Source: Streptomyces celluloflavus
Lineage (GTDB): Bacteria; Actinomycetota; Actinomycetes; Streptomycetales; Streptomycetaceae
DNA length: 64,000 bases
Direction of reading: 5' to 3'
Assembly (NCBI GenBank): GCA_000720995.1
Contig: JOEL01000013.1
Coordinates: forward strand, 124,001-188,000
Part shown: positions 17,322-26,755 of the stretch, piece by piece
Layout of the letters: each line of letters begins with the position of its first letter
How positions within the stretch are numbered: position 1 is the first letter of the stretch
Notes under the pieces: generated by a model
The model's input: only the letters and a program-made list of their open reading frames with translations
What the model was told of the DNA's origin: nothing
Database searches by the model: none
Program-made: the position numbers and the translations under genes

Positions 17322-17637
17322 GCGGCGCCATCGCACCGGCGCTCGCCGTCAGGGCCGACACCCTCGGGTCCGGCCGACACCCTCGGATCCGGGCCGTCAG
17401 CCCCGCAATGCGCACCGCCGCGTCCGGCACCCTCGGGTCCGGCCGACACCCGCCTGTCCGGCCGTCGCCGGCCGTCCGCCCCCGCGATGCGCGATAGGCG
17501 ATAGGCGATGCGCACCGCCGCGTCCGGCACCGTCCGCCGCGCGCGGGCCGTGCCCGCGGGGGCGCCCGACTCCCCCGCCGTGGGCGGCCCGGGGCCCCCT
17601 GCGACCGTCCGGAGTCCTGGACGTACGGTGGTGTCCC
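17322..17637. repeat. Intergenic region with short direct repeats
   Basis: The 24-base unit at 17408-17431 recurs exactly at 17508-17531, 100 bases later. A 19-base unit beginning CTCGGGTCC occurs at 17363-17381 and 17432-17450, and GCGATAG is tandemly repeated near 17491-17506. No gene is seen; the repeats look like slippage or duplication products. Confidence 0.6.
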
Positions 17638-18309
17638 GTGCTGACCTCTCTCCTCGGCTTCACTGCGGTGGCCGCGCTGCTGACCGTCTCCCCCGGCCCC
17701 GATTTCGCGGTGGTCCTGCGGACCGCTCTCGGTTCGGGGCGGCGGGCCGCCCTGTGCAGTGCGCTCGGCATAGCGGCCGGGTGCTTCGTCTGGGGGCTGG
17801 CCGGTGCCGTCGGGCTGACGGCGATGCTCTCCGCGTCGCAGGTGGCGTACGACGCGCTGCGGGTGGCCGGTGCGCTGTATCTGATGTGGCTCGGGGTGCA
17901 GGCGCTGCGCGCTGCCCGGCGCCTGCGGACCGCTCCGGCGGCGGACGGGGCGGTAGCGGCGGATGGGGCGGAGCCGACGGCGGCGGACGCCGGCGGCGTA
18001 CGGCAGACGCCACTGCGGGCGTTCCGGACCGGCGCGCTGACCAATGTGCTCAACCCCAAGGTCGGGGTGGTCTATATGTCGCTGCTGCCGCAGTTCATCC
18101 CACATGGCGCGCCGGTCATCGCGACGACGCTGCTGCTGGTGGCCGTCCATGCCGCGCTGGGTGTGCTGTGGCTGGGCACCATCGCCGTGGCGGTCCACCG
18201 GGCGCGGGCCGTCTTCCAGCGTCCGCGCGTACGGCGGCGACTGGATCAGGCCACGGGCGGGGTGCTGCTCGCGCTGGGCGCGGCGGTGGGATTCGAGGCC
18301 GCGCGCTGA
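17638..18309 (+). CDS. LysE/RhtB-family amino acid exporter
   Basis: A 223-residue membrane protein with about six hydrophobic segments. The N-terminal LysE signature TVSPGPDFAVVLRTALGSGRRAAL near residues 15-35 and the second half TNVLNPKVGVVYMSLLPQFIP near 140 are diagnostic. A 30-residue Ala/Asp-rich cytoplasmic loop (about 95-125) separates the halves. It would export an amino acid or related small molecule. GTG start at 17638. Two imperfect copies of a GATCCGGCGxxGG...GCCGTACGG unit follow the stop. Confidence 0.9.
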   Translation: MLTSLLGFTAVAALLTVSPGPDFAVVLRTALGSGRRAALCSALGIAAGCFVWGLAGAVGLTAMLSASQVAYDALRVAGALYLMWLGVQALRAARRLRTAPAADGAVAADGAEPTAADAGGVRQTPLRAFRTGALTNVLNPKVGVVYMSLLPQFIPHGAPVIATTLLLVAVHAALGVLWLGTIAVAVHRARAVFQRPRVRRRLDQATGGVLLALGAAVGFEAAR

Positions 18310-18366
18310 TCCGGCGCGGGGCCGTACGGAGATCCGGCGGCGGAGCCGTACGGGGCGGCGGGAAGC

Positions 18367-18416
18367 TCAGAGCAAGCTCTGAACCCTGACGGCGCAGGAT
18401 TCGGCCCGTCTTGACA
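18367..18416 (+). promoter_or_regulatory. Inverted repeat and -35-like box upstream of MNIO operon
   Basis: TCAGAGC (18367-18373), AA, GCTCTGA (18376-18382) is a perfect 7-base inverted repeat, a likely regulator-binding site. A consensus TTGACA lies at 18411-18416, 43 bases before the ATG of the MNIO gene; no convincing -10 box is at the right distance. Confidence 0.4.
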
Positions 18417-18458
18417 GGGTCATGAGTACGTCACAGCACGGAGTGAACGGGGGGAACG

Positions 18459-19304
18459 ATGCAACGTCTCGGTACGGGTATCGGCTGGCGGCCGGAGATC
18501 GCCGCGGAGATCGCCGGACTGTCCGGTGTGGACTGGGTCGAGGTGGTGGCCGAGAACATCTGCCCCGGCCATCTCCCGCCCGCCTTGCGGGAGTTGCGCG
18601 AGCGGGGCACCACCGTCGTCCCGCACGGTGTCTCGCTCGGCCTCGGCGGCGCCGAACGGCCCGCCGAGGGCCGGCTGACCGCGCTCGCCGAACGCGCCGT
18701 GGCGCTGGACGCGCCGCTGGTCACCGAGCACATCGCGTTCGTCCGCGCCGGCGGGCCGGGCACCGGGTCGCCGCTGCTGGAGGCCGGGCATCTGCTGCCG
18801 GTGCCGCGTACCCTCGACGCGCTGGACGTGCTGTGCGAGAACGTCCGGATCGCCCAGGACGCGCTGCCGGTGCCGCTGGCCCTGGAGAACATCGCCGCCC
18901 TCCTCTCCTGGCCCGGTGAGGAGCTGACCGAGGGGCAGTTCCTGTCCGAACTCGTCGAGCGGACGGGCGTACGGCTGCTGATCGATGTCGCCAACCTCCA
19001 TACGAACCACGTCAACCAGGGTGAGGACCCGGCCGTCGCACTGGCCGAGCTGCCGGTCGAGGCCATCGCCTATGTCCATGTCGCGGGCGGGGTGGAGCGG
19101 GACGGGGTGTGGCACGACAGCCACGCCCACCCCGTGACCCGGCCGGTGCTGGACGTGCTCGCCGAGTTGTGCGCCCGGACCACCCCGCCCGGTGTGCTGC
19201 TGGAGCGCGACGAGGACTTCCCCGAGGGCGCGGAGCTGGCCGGTGAACTCGACGCGATACGTACCGTGGTGGAGGAGGCGCGCCATGGCCGACGAGCGGC
19301 CTGA
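18459..19304 (+). CDS. DUF692/UPF0276 multinuclear non-heme iron oxidative enzyme (MNIO)
   Basis: A 281-residue TIM-barrel protein of the DUF692 family, whose characterised members (MbnB, TglH and relatives) bind two or three irons and oxidise cysteines or other residues in ribosomal peptides. Candidate metal ligands are spread as in the family: [66 protein letters not shown] and LLERDEDFP. The ATG at 18459 follows GGGGGGAACG. The 3' end overlaps the next gene by 20 bases, and the third gene of the operon encodes a Cys-rich tail, so the enzyme very probably modifies that protein. The exact chemistry is unknown. Confidence 0.92.
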   Translation: MQRLGTGIGWRPEIAAEIAGLSGVDWVEVVAENICPGHLPPALRELRERGTTVVPHGVSLGLGGAERPAEGRLTALAERAVALDAPLVTEHIAFVRAGGPGTGSPLLEAGHLLPVPRTLDALDVLCENVRIAQDALPVPLALENIAALLSWPGEELTEGQFLSELVERTGVRLLIDVANLHTNHVNQGEDPAVALAELPVEAIAYVHVAGGVERDGVWHDSHAHPVTRPVLDVLAELCARTTPPGVLLERDEDFPEGAELAGELDAIRTVVEEARHGRRAA

Positions 19305-19839
19305 GGCGGTCACGGGGGCCGGTGGCGGTCCGGGGGGCGGGGACACGGCCGCGGCCGGTCCCGGCGTGCCCGCCCGCACGGTCCCCCCGTACCCCGTCGG
19401 TACCGATACCGATACCAGTACCGACGCGGCGCGGCAGCGGCTGGCGCTCGCGCAGACCGCGCTGCTGTCCGCGCTCGTCGCCGGGACGCCGGCCCCCGAG
19501 GGGTTCGACCGTCGCCGGCTGCGCGTCCAGAGCCGGGCGCTGGCCGCCAAGCGGGCCGCCGTCGTGGGCAGGATCGCCCCGGAGCTGCCCGCTATCCTCG
19601 GCGAGGAGTACCGGCCCGCCTTCCTCGACTACGCCCGCCACCGGCCCCTCCACGGCGGCCACCGGCAGGACGCGCTGGACTTCGCGGCGCATCTGCTGGC
19701 CCAGGAGCGTCCCGCGGATCCGGCCGCGCGGCGGCAGTTGACACGGTGGTGGCGGGACCGGGCGGGGCCGAAGCCGCCGCCCGCCCGCCCCGCCGCCCGA
19801 CTCGTGCGAGCCGTGCGGCTCGCCCTGCACCGAAGGTGA
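19285..19839 (+). CDS. MNIO-operon partner protein (SCO6045-like)
   Basis: A 184-residue soluble protein. Residues 1-50 are Gly/Thr/Asp-rich and probably disordered, followed by a helical domain (about 50-165) with [29 protein letters not shown] and [32 protein letters not shown], then a basic, Arg/Pro-rich end. It lies between and overlaps or nearly abuts its neighbours (20-base overlap upstream, 4-base gap downstream), so it is co-translated with the DUF692 enzyme. In other DUF692 systems a second small protein recognises the precursor or helps the enzyme; this protein occupies that position. Family assignment is from memory and position, not from a search. Confidence 0.75.
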   Translation: MADERPEAVTGAGGGPGGGDTAAAGPGVPARTVPPYPVGTDTDTSTDAARQRLALAQTALLSALVAGTPAPEGFDRRRLRVQSRALAAKRAAVVGRIAPELPAILGEEYRPAFLDYARHRPLHGGHRQDALDFAAHLLAQERPADPAARRQLTRWWRDRAGPKPPPARPAARLVRAVRLALHRR

Positions 19840-19843
19840 CACC

Positions 19844-20872
19844 GTGTCCCTGGCACAATCGATGTATCTGGCAGTCATCCTCTCCTCGCTGGTGCTCGTC
19901 ATCGGTACGGTCCGCTCCCGCCGGGCACCGCGCATCCGGCTGGTGGACGCCCCCACCCACGATGTGTGGGAGATAGCGTTCCTGGCCGGCGGGCCGGGGC
20001 GGGTGACGGACGCCGCCATCGCCGGTATGCAGGAGGACGGCCGGCTGGCCGTCGGCGGCCCCGGCGCGGTGACCGTACGCCGGGCCGTCGCGCACCACCC
20101 CGTCGAGCAGGCCGTACTGGACGCGCTCGCCCGGACCCCCGGCGGGGCGCTGAGCAGGCTGCGCGGCATGGTGATGCGGAGCCCGGCGGTGCAGGAGATC
20201 GGCGACCGGCTGGCGGACCGCGGTCTGATGCGGCGCCCGCGGCGGGGCCGGGGCTGGCGCCGGATGGCCCACGTCCAGGTGGCGGCCTCCGCGGTGCTGC
20301 TCCTCGGCGGTCTGCTGATGACGATCACGGGGACCGCCGGGGACGACGCGTTCACGGTGCCGTTCGTGGTGCGGATCGCGCCCGCGGCCATCCTGGGCAT
20401 CGTCGTCGGCTCCCTCTGCAAGCTGGCCCACCGCAGCCGCCTCACCCCCGCGGGCACCCTCGCGCTCCGGGCCGCGCACGCGACCAACAGCCCCGGTGTC
20501 GTCGGCGGCGCCGTCCGGCCCGCCGCGATCGTGGTGGCGCTCGGCGGTGCGGCGCTGGTGGCCGACGCGGTGCTGCGACAGCAGCTGCTCGACGCGCAGT
20601 CCGCCATGGCGACCGCCGCCGGCGTGTCCGCCGCGTCGGGCGACACCGGCGCCTCGTCCACCACCACGTCCTCGGGCGACTCCGGCTGGGACTTCTCGGA
20701 CGGTGGATCGGACGTCTCCTGGTGCGGCTCCGCCGACGGCGGGTCCGGCTGCGGCAGCTCCGGGTGCGGCGGCAGCTCGGGATGCGGTGGCGGGTCCAGT
20801 TGCAGCAGTGGGTCGAGTTGCAGCGGCGGGTCCAGCTGCGGCTCGTCGTGCGGCAGTAGCAGCAGCGACTGA
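19844..20872 (+). CDS. TIGR04222-type membrane protein with Gly/Ser/Cys-rich C-terminal tail
   Basis: A 342-residue membrane protein. There is an N-terminal helix (about residues 6-22), a soluble domain (about 25-140), three more hydrophobic segments (about 148-166, 178-196 and 225-242), then a linker rich in Ser/Thr/Asp and a tail made almost only of Gly, Ser and Cys. The tail has eight cysteines at 294, 303, 308, 314, 320, 326, 332 and 336, many in SSC or SGC units; the rest of the protein has just one Cys. The GTG start is 4 bases after the preceding stop. As the only Cys-rich product beside the MNIO enzyme, its tail is the obvious modification substrate, delivered as a membrane-tethered domain rather than a free peptide. 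Confidence 0.85.
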   Translation: MSLAQSMYLAVILSSLVLVIGTVRSRRAPRIRLVDAPTHDVWEIAFLAGGPGRVTDAAIAGMQEDGRLAVGGPGAVTVRRAVAHHPVEQAVLDALARTPGGALSRLRGMVMRSPAVQEIGDRLADRGLMRRPRRGRGWRRMAHVQVAASAVLLLGGLLMTITGTAGDDAFTVPFVVRIAPAAILGIVVGSLCKLAHRSRLTPAGTLALRAAHATNSPGVVGGAVRPAAIVVALGGAALVADAVLRQQLLDAQSAMATAAGVSAASGDTGASSTTTSSGDSGWDFSDGGSDVSWCGSADGGSGCGSSGCGGSSGCGGGSSCSSGSSCSGGSSCGSSCGSSSSD

Positions 20873-21111
20873 CGTCACACACCGGTCGCCCGAAGGCACG
20901 CCGTCCGAACGGCGTTGCGTAGCCCGTGGCCTGACATGACGTCCGGGGTTTCGGGCGCGCTCCACTCTTCCGGGGCATAGCGTCCGACACCGGCGGCCGG
21001 TGCTTTACATCGGCAATCACCGCCCCAACTATCCCTTTTGTATGTACACCGTGCGGCCAGGCGCCCCGGGCCACTCGCGGTGCGCCAACGCACCATACGA
21101 AGGGACGGCTC

Positions 21112-22833
21112 GTGAGAGCACTCGCGTTGTACGGCACCATCGGGTCGCTGATCCTGACCGTCCTCACCACCGCACCGGCGGGCGGTGCCACCGCACCGTC
21201 CGCCGCGCCGCCCGCCCCCGTCCGCCCCATCGTCTTCGGCCGGTGCGCGGCGGTGGAACACCTGTCGTCCTCCGTCGAGTGCGGCAAGCTCACCGTGCCG
21301 CTCGACTACGACCGCCCCGACGGCAAGAAGATCAGCCTGACCGTCAGCCGCTCCCGCGCCACCTCCCCCGAGGAGCGGCAGGGCGCCCTGGTCTTCAACC
21401 CCGGCGGCCCCGGCGCGAGCAGCATGGAATTCCCGCTCTACGGCGCGCTCGCCAAGTGGCGCAAGACAGCCCGCTCCTATGACTTCGTCGGCTACGCGCC
21501 GCGCGGCGTCGGCCGTTCGGCGCCGCTCTCCTGCCAGGACCCGAAGAAGTTCGCCAAGAGCCCCACCGACAGTCCGCGGTACCCCGGCGAGGAGTACAAG
21601 CGCGAGAAGCTGGCGGAGGCCGAGGAGTACGCGCGCGGCTGCGCCCGCAACGCCGGCGCCGACCTGCCCTTCTACAACTCGGTCAACAACGCCCGCGACC
21701 TGGACATGCTGCGGGCCGCGCTGGGCGAGGAGAAGCTGACGTTCATGGGCGCGTCGTACGGCACGTACTTCGGTGCCCTCTACGCGACGCTCTTCCCCGG
21801 CCACGTCCGCCGGATGATCTTCGACAGTGTGGTCAACCCCGACCCCGACCACGTCTGGTACCGCAACAACCTCGACCAGAGCATCGCCTTCGAGCGGCGC
21901 TGGAACGACTGGGCCCGGTGGGTCGCCGCACACCATGCCGTCTACCGTCTCGGCACGACCGTGGCACAGGTGCGGCGCGCGTACGACACGGTCGCCGAGA
22001 AGCTCAGGCGGGCGCCCCTGAACGGCAAGATCGGCCCCGGCCAGCTTCAGGGGGCGTTCCTCAAGACCGGCTACAACGACGCCTACTGGCCGAGCCGCGC
22101 CGCGGCGCTCTCGGCGTATCTGCACGGTGACCCGCAGCCCCTGATCACCCAGGCGTCGCCGCATCCCGAGAACGCCAAGGCCGCGGAGAACGGCAACGCC
22201 GTCTACACCGCCGTCGAGTGCAATGACGCGGCCTGGCCGCGGGACTGGCGGACCTGGGACCGGGACAACACCGAGGCCGCGCGGCTGGCGCCGTTCGAGA
22301 CCTGGGACAACGTCTGGATGAACCTGCCGTGCGCCTTCTGGCCCGACCGGTCGGAGTCGGCCGCCGCCGGCATCGGCGCCGTGGCCGGCGAGGCGGCGGA
22401 CCGCGCCGCCGCGCGCGACGGGCGAGACGGGCACGACGCAGCCGCGGACGACGCCACCGGGGAGAAGCTGGCCGCGGCCGCCGGCCATGCCACCGCGACC
22501 GGTATCGACAGTGCGCTGAACCCGCGCCGCCCGCTCGACGTCCGTACCGCGCCCGGCGCGCTGCCCCCGGTGCTGCTGCTGGCCGCCGAGCGGGACGCGG
22601 CGACGCCGTACCCGGGTGCACTGGAGCTCCAGCGGCGGCTGCCCGGCGCCTCCCTGGTCACCGAGAACGGCGCGGGCACGCACGGCATCGCGTTCGGCGA
22701 CAACGACTGCGTGAACAGGTACGTCGAGGCGTATCTGCTGGACGGCAAGGTCCCCGGGGAGCGCGTGTACTGCGCGGCCCGCCCGGAGCCGGTGGCGGAC
22801 GCGCACGCGCAGCACAAGCCGAAGAAGCAGTAG
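21112..22833 (+). CDS. Secreted alpha/beta hydrolase, tripeptidyl-aminopeptidase family (S33)
   Basis: A 573-residue secreted hydrolase. A signal peptide (hydrophobic core about residues 5-24, cleavage near AGGA) is followed by the family core: LVFNPGGPGASS (oxyanion region), FVGYAPRGVGRSAPLSC, and the nucleophile elbow FMGASYGTYFGALYA with Ser near 223. The C-terminal TAP-like part carries PPVLLLAAERDAATPYPGAL (Asp) and ENGAGTHGIAFGDNDC (His). An Ala/Asp-rich insertion (about 405-460) is longer than in most relatives. These enzymes trim N-terminal tripeptides from extracellular proteins or hydrolyse esters. GTG start at 21112 with AAGGGA upstream. Confidence 0.88.
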   Translation: MRALALYGTIGSLILTVLTTAPAGGATAPSAAPPAPVRPIVFGRCAAVEHLSSSVECGKLTVPLDYDRPDGKKISLTVSRSRATSPEERQGALVFNPGGPGASSMEFPLYGALAKWRKTARSYDFVGYAPRGVGRSAPLSCQDPKKFAKSPTDSPRYPGEEYKREKLAEAEEYARGCARNAGADLPFYNSVNNARDLDMLRAALGEEKLTFMGASYGTYFGALYATLFPGHVRRMIFDSVVNPDPDHVWYRNNLDQSIAFERRWNDWARWVAAHHAVYRLGTTVAQVRRAYDTVAEKLRRAPLNGKIGPGQLQGAFLKTGYNDAYWPSRAAALSAYLHGDPQPLITQASPHPENAKAAENGNAVYTAVECNDAAWPRDWRTWDRDNTEAARLAPFETWDNVWMNLPCAFWPDRSESAAAGIGAVAGEAADRAAARDGRDGHDAAADDATGEKLAAAAGHATATGIDSALNPRRPLDVRTAPGALPPVLLLAAERDAATPYPGALELQRRLPGASLVTENGAGTHGIAFGDNDCVNRYVEAYLLDGKVPGERVYCAARPEPVADAHAQHKPKKQ

Positions 22834-22852
22834 CGCGGCCGCGGACAGGGGA

Positions 22853-22900
22853 AGGGGCCGTCCCCGGGGGACACCGGTGGTGTTCCCGGGGACGGCCCCT
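22853..22900. terminator. Bidirectional hairpin terminator
   Basis: AGGGGCCGTCCCCGGG (22853-22868) pairs with its complement at 22885-22900. It sits between the convergent hydrolase and hemQ genes and can end both transcripts; as usual in streptomycetes there is no T-tract. Confidence 0.7.
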
Positions 22901-22912
22901 GCCGCGTCCGCG

Positions 22913-23641
22913 TCAGGCCAGACCGGCGACCAGCTCGGCGACCGGCTTGCGGCGGCCGGTGTAGAAGGGGATCTCCTCGCGGACGTGCAGGCGCGCCTCG
23001 GAGGCGCGCAGATGACGCATCAGGTCGACGATGCGGTGCAGCTCATCGGCCTCGAACGCGAGGATCCACTCGTAGTCGCCGAGCGAGAACGCCGGCACGG
23101 TGTTGGCGCGCACGTCCGGGAAGCCGCGGGCCATCTTGCCGTGGTCGGCGAGCATCCGGCGACGGTCCTCGTCGGGCAGCAGGTACCAGTCGTAGGAGCG
23201 CACGAAGGGGTAGACGCTCACATAGGCGCGGGGGTTCTCGTCGGCCAGGAAGGCCGGGATGTGCGACTTGTTGAACTCGGCGGGGCGGTGCAGCGCCATG
23301 TTCGACCACACCGGCGCGAGGGCGCGGCCCAGGCGGGTGCGGCGGAAGAGGTTGTACGCCTCCTGAAGGGCGTCCGCGGTCTCCGCGTGCCACCAGATCA
23401 TCAGGTCGGCGTCGGCGCGCAGGCCGGACACGTCGTAGGTGCCGCGCACCACGACGTCCTTGGCGGCGAGCTGGTCGAACAGCTCCTCCACCTCGTCGGC
23501 GTAGCCGCTGCGGTCCTCCGGGAGGACGTCGCGCAGCCTGAACACGGACCAGAGGGTGTAGCGGATGACGTCGTTGAGGTCCTTCGCCTTCTTGCCGGCG
23601 TTCGGGATCTTCTCGGGTGCGGGGGCGGAAGCGTCTGTCAT
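22913..23641 (-). CDS. hemQ: HemQ, coproheme decarboxylase
   Basis: A 242-residue chlorite-dismutase-fold protein that converts coproheme III to heme b in the coproporphyrin-dependent pathway of Gram-positive bacteria. Conserved stretches are [53 protein letters not shown] (with the catalytic Tyr region), [19 protein letters not shown] (with the proximal His) and [21 protein letters not shown]. The ATG at 23641 gives MTDASAPA; an ATG three codons upstream is possible. It lies 11 bases after the hemG stop and forms an operon with it. Confidence 0.95.
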   Translation of the reverse strand: MTDASAPAPEKIPNAGKKAKDLNDVIRYTLWSVFRLRDVLPEDRSGYADEVEELFDQLAAKDVVVRGTYDVSGLRADADLMIWWHAETADALQEAYNLFRRTRLGRALAPVWSNMALHRPAEFNKSHIPAFLADENPRAYVSVYPFVRSYDWYLLPDEDRRRMLADHGKMARGFPDVRANTVPAFSLGDYEWILAFEADELHRIVDLMRHLRASEARLHVREEIPFYTGRRKPVAELVAGLA

Positions 23642-23652
23642 GTCATCCATTC

Positions 23653-25107
23653 TCACTCGCCGGGGGCGGTGGCCTGCGGCAGGGTGCCGAGGACCTCGTC
23701 GGCGGCCCGCTGTGCCGAGCCGATGCAGGCCGGGATGCCGACGCCGTCGTAGACCGCGCCGCACACCCGCAGGGCACCCGGCAGCTGCGCCACCGCGGTA
23801 CGGATCCGGGCGACCCGGTCCAGATGGCCGACGGTGTACTGCGGCAGACCGCCGTCCCAGCGGGTGACCGTGCTCGCCACCGGGCGCGCGGCCAGGCCCA
23901 CCGCCGCCCCGAGGTCGGCGAGCGAGAGGCCGACCAGCTCGGCGTCGTCGCGCCCGAGGTCGGCGGTGTCGCCGTAGCGCCCGAGGGAGGTGCGCAGGAC
24001 GAAGAGGTCCGGGCCGGCGTCGGCGAGCCAGCCCCATTTGTGGCTGGCGAACGTCGAAGCCTTGATCCGGTGCCCGTCGACGGGCGGTACGAGGAAGCCG
24101 CTGCCGCCGGGCACCCGGTCCAGGTCGGCGCGCCGGAAGGCCATCGTGACCAGCGCCATCGAGGCGTACTCGATGCCCGCCAGCTCGGCGGCGGCGGCCG
24201 GGGCGCCGTCGTGCAGCAGCCGGGCCGCGGCGCCCGCGGGGGCGGCCAGCACGACCGCGTCCGCCGTGAGAACGCGGTGGGCGCCCCGCTCCGTCACGCG
24301 CACCGCCCAGTGGTCGTCGCGCCAGGTCAGCTCGTCCACGGCGGTGCGGAGCAGGATCTCGCCGCCGGCGCCGCGCACGGTGTCGGCGACGGCGACCGGC
24401 AGCGTTCCGATGCCGCCGTCGAGGCCCGTGAAGACCGGTCCGCCGGGCGGCGTCGTGGCGGCGGTGCGCGCCTGGAGGGCCCGTACGCCCTGGAGCAGCG
24501 AGCGCTCGGTGCGGGCGGCGTCGAAGAGCTGGGGGACGGCGGCGCGCATCGAGATGCGGTAGGCGTCGCCTGCGTAGACGCCGCCGAGCAGCGGTTCCAC
24601 CAGCCGGTCGACGACCTCGCGGCCGAGCCGGGCCGCGACGTACTCGCCGACGGCGACGTCCTCGCCGGCCTCGGTCCGCGCCAGCGTCTCGTCCTCGGCG
24701 ATCCGGGCCAGACCGGCCGGGGAGAGCACACCGGAATCGGCGAGCGGGCCGAGATCGCCGGGGACGCCCATCACATGGCCCTTGGGCATGGGGCGCAGCG
24801 CGCCGCGGGTCCACAGGGCGGCGGTGGCCGTGGCGGGCGGCTGGAGCCGGTCGGCGAGCCCGACGGCGCGGGCGAGCCCCACCGCCTCCGGCCGCCTGGC
24901 CAGCATCGATTCGGCGCCAAGATCGACCGGTACGCCCGCGATATCGCCCGCGCGCAGTTTGCCGCCGATCCGGCCGGACGCCTCCAGCACGGTCACCCGG
25001 GCCCCGCCGTCGAGGAGGCGGTGGGCGGCCGCCAGCCCCGAGATGCCCCCACCGATGACGACGACATGACCGGGCGCCCGGCCCGTACTGGTGTGCGCTG
25101 CGCTCAT
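23653..25107 (-). CDS. hemG: HemG/CgoX, coproporphyrinogen III (protoporphyrinogen) oxidase
   Basis: A 484-residue FAD enzyme. The dinucleotide-binding motif [17 protein letters not shown] is at about residues 15-31, followed by [15 protein letters not shown]; the C-terminal FAD motif is [26 protein letters not shown]. It oxidises coproporphyrinogen III to coproporphyrin III in the pathway that ends with HemQ, whose gene follows directly. ATG at 25107. Divergent from the thiolase gene. hemE of the same pathway lies ~17 kb away, separated here by an accessory-looking block. Confidence 0.94.
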   Translation of the reverse strand: MSAAHTSTGRAPGHVVVIGGGISGLAAAHRLLDGGARVTVLEASGRIGGKLRAGDIAGVPVDLGAESMLARRPEAVGLARAVGLADRLQPPATATAALWTRGALRPMPKGHVMGVPGDLGPLADSGVLSPAGLARIAEDETLARTEAGEDVAVGEYVAARLGREVVDRLVEPLLGGVYAGDAYRISMRAAVPQLFDAARTERSLLQGVRALQARTAATTPPGGPVFTGLDGGIGTLPVAVADTVRGAGGEILLRTAVDELTWRDDHWAVRVTERGAHRVLTADAVVLAAPAGAAARLLHDGAPAAAAELAGIEYASMALVTMAFRRADLDRVPGGSGFLVPPVDGHRIKASTFASHKWGWLADAGPDLFVLRTSLGRYGDTADLGRDDAELVGLSLADLGAAVGLAARPVASTVTRWDGGLPQYTVGHLDRVARIRTAVAQLPGALRVCGAVYDGVGIPACIGSAQRAADEVLGTLPQATAPGE

Positions 25108-25278
25108 GCCCCCACTCTCTCAGAGTCGGCCCGCGGCCCCGCCGGTGGCCACGGGCGGAGCCGCACCCGTACGTTGCCCGTTGACAGCGTGCGGCGGCGG
25201 GCAAAGACTCGGGGCGGGCGGCGGTGATCTTCGGACCGGCCGCCGACCGTCGAGCCGGGACAGCGAGGACACCGCCAG

Positions 25279-26475
25279 ATGACCGACCACCGCGTACGGG
25301 ATGTCTACATCGTCGATGCCGTGCGGACCCCCGTCGGCAAGTACGGCGGCGCCCTGGCCGGTATCCGGCCCGACGACCTGGCCGCCCATGTGGTCAAGGC
25401 CCTGGTCGACCGCACCCCCGAGCTGGATCCGGCCCGTATCGACGATGTCTGCTTCGGCGATGCGAACGGCGCGGGCGAGGACAACCGGAATGTCGCGCGG
25501 ATGGCCGTGCTGCTGGCCGGGCTGCCCGTCACGGTGCCCGGCGTGACCGTCAACCGGCTCTGCGGATCCGGGCTGGAGGCGGTCATCCAGGCCGCCCGCG
25601 CCATCGCCCACGGCGATGCGCACATCGCGGTGGCGGGCGGTGTGGAGTCGATGAGCCGCGCGCCCTACGTCCTGCCCAAGCCCGACCGGGCCTTCCCCGC
25701 CGGCCATCAGGAGCTCTACTCCTCCACCCTGGGCTGGCGGATGGTCAACCCGCGGATGCGCCCGGAGTGGACGGTGGCGCTGGGCGAGGGCGCCGAGCAG
25801 ATCGCCGACCGGTACGGCATCACCCGCGAACAGCAGGACGTGTTCGCGCTGGCCAGCCACCAGAAGGCGGTACGGGCCTGGCGGGAGGGCGCCTACGCCG
25901 CGGAGGTCGTCCCGCTGCCGGGCGTGGAACTGGAGCGGGACGAGACCATCCGCGAGACCTCCTCACTGGCGTCGCTGGCCAAGCTCCGGCCGGTCTTCCG
26001 TACGGCCGACGGCACCGTCACCGCCGGGAACTCCTCACCGCTCAACGACGGTGCGGCGGCCCTGCTGCTGGTGGACGAGGAGGGCCTGCGGGCCACCGGG
26101 CGCGAACCGCTGGCCCGTATCCGGGCGAGCGCGGTCACCGGCGTCGAACCGCAGTTGTTCGGGCTGGGGCCGGTGGCCGCGGTACGGCGCGCGCTGGAGC
26201 GGTCCGGGCGGGGCTTCGCCGACCTGGCGACGTTCGAGCTCAACGAGGCGTTCGCGGCCCAGGCGCTGGGCTGCCTCGGCCAGTGGCCCGAACTCGACCC
26301 GTCCGTCGTGAACCCGCACGGCGGCGCCATCGCCATCGGCCACCCCCTGGGCGCGTCCGGCGCCCGCCTCGCGGGCTCGGTGGCCCACCAGCTCGCCGCC
26401 CGCGGCTCGGGAACGGGCCTCGCGGCGCTCTGCATCGGCGTCGGCCAGGGGCTCGCTCTCGTGCTGGAGCGGTAG
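25279..26475 (+). CDS. Acetyl-CoA C-acyltransferase (thiolase), beta-ketoadipyl-CoA thiolase-like
   Basis: A 398-residue thiolase. The active-site Cys is in [12 protein letters not shown] near residue 94, the His in [19 protein letters not shown] near 355, and the second Cys in [12 protein letters not shown] near 386. The N-terminal [19 protein letters not shown] and the overall length match degradative thiolases such as PcaF. It would cleave a 3-oxoacyl-CoA to a shorter acyl-CoA and acetyl-CoA. The aldehyde dehydrogenase gene follows ~280 bases downstream in the same direction, suggesting a catabolic unit for an aromatic or short acid. ATG at 25279; no strong Shine-Dalgarno. Confidence 0.92.
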   Translation: MTDHRVRDVYIVDAVRTPVGKYGGALAGIRPDDLAAHVVKALVDRTPELDPARIDDVCFGDANGAGEDNRNVARMAVLLAGLPVTVPGVTVNRLCGSGLEAVIQAARAIAHGDAHIAVAGGVESMSRAPYVLPKPDRAFPAGHQELYSSTLGWRMVNPRMRPEWTVALGEGAEQIADRYGITREQQDVFALASHQKAVRAWREGAYAAEVVPLPGVELERDETIRETSSLASLAKLRPVFRTADGTVTAGNSSPLNDGAAALLLVDEEGLRATGREPLARIRASAVTGVEPQLFGLGPVAAVRRALERSGRGFADLATFELNEAFAAQALGCLGQWPELDPSVVNPHGGAIAIGHPLGASGARLAGSVAHQLAARGSGTGLAALCIGVGQGLALVLER

Positions 26476-26755
26476 TTCCGGGACGCGGGGCTTGAGCGAC
26501 GCGGGCCAAGGGGCGGCGCTGCCATGGCCCCGCCGGCCGCGTCCGTAACCGTGCCCGCACCCACCCCCGCACCCCGGCCCGTACCGGGCGCCCACGGGGC
26601 GCGCCTCGCCGTGGGGCGCACCTCACCCTGGGGCCCGCCCCGCCGCGAAGTGCCCCCCGCCGCGGCACGACCGCTGCCCGCACGGCAGGATGCGACCGCA
26701 CCCGTCACTCACCGCTCATCCCTCAACTGATGTCCCTCGACCGGAGGTTGGCGCG

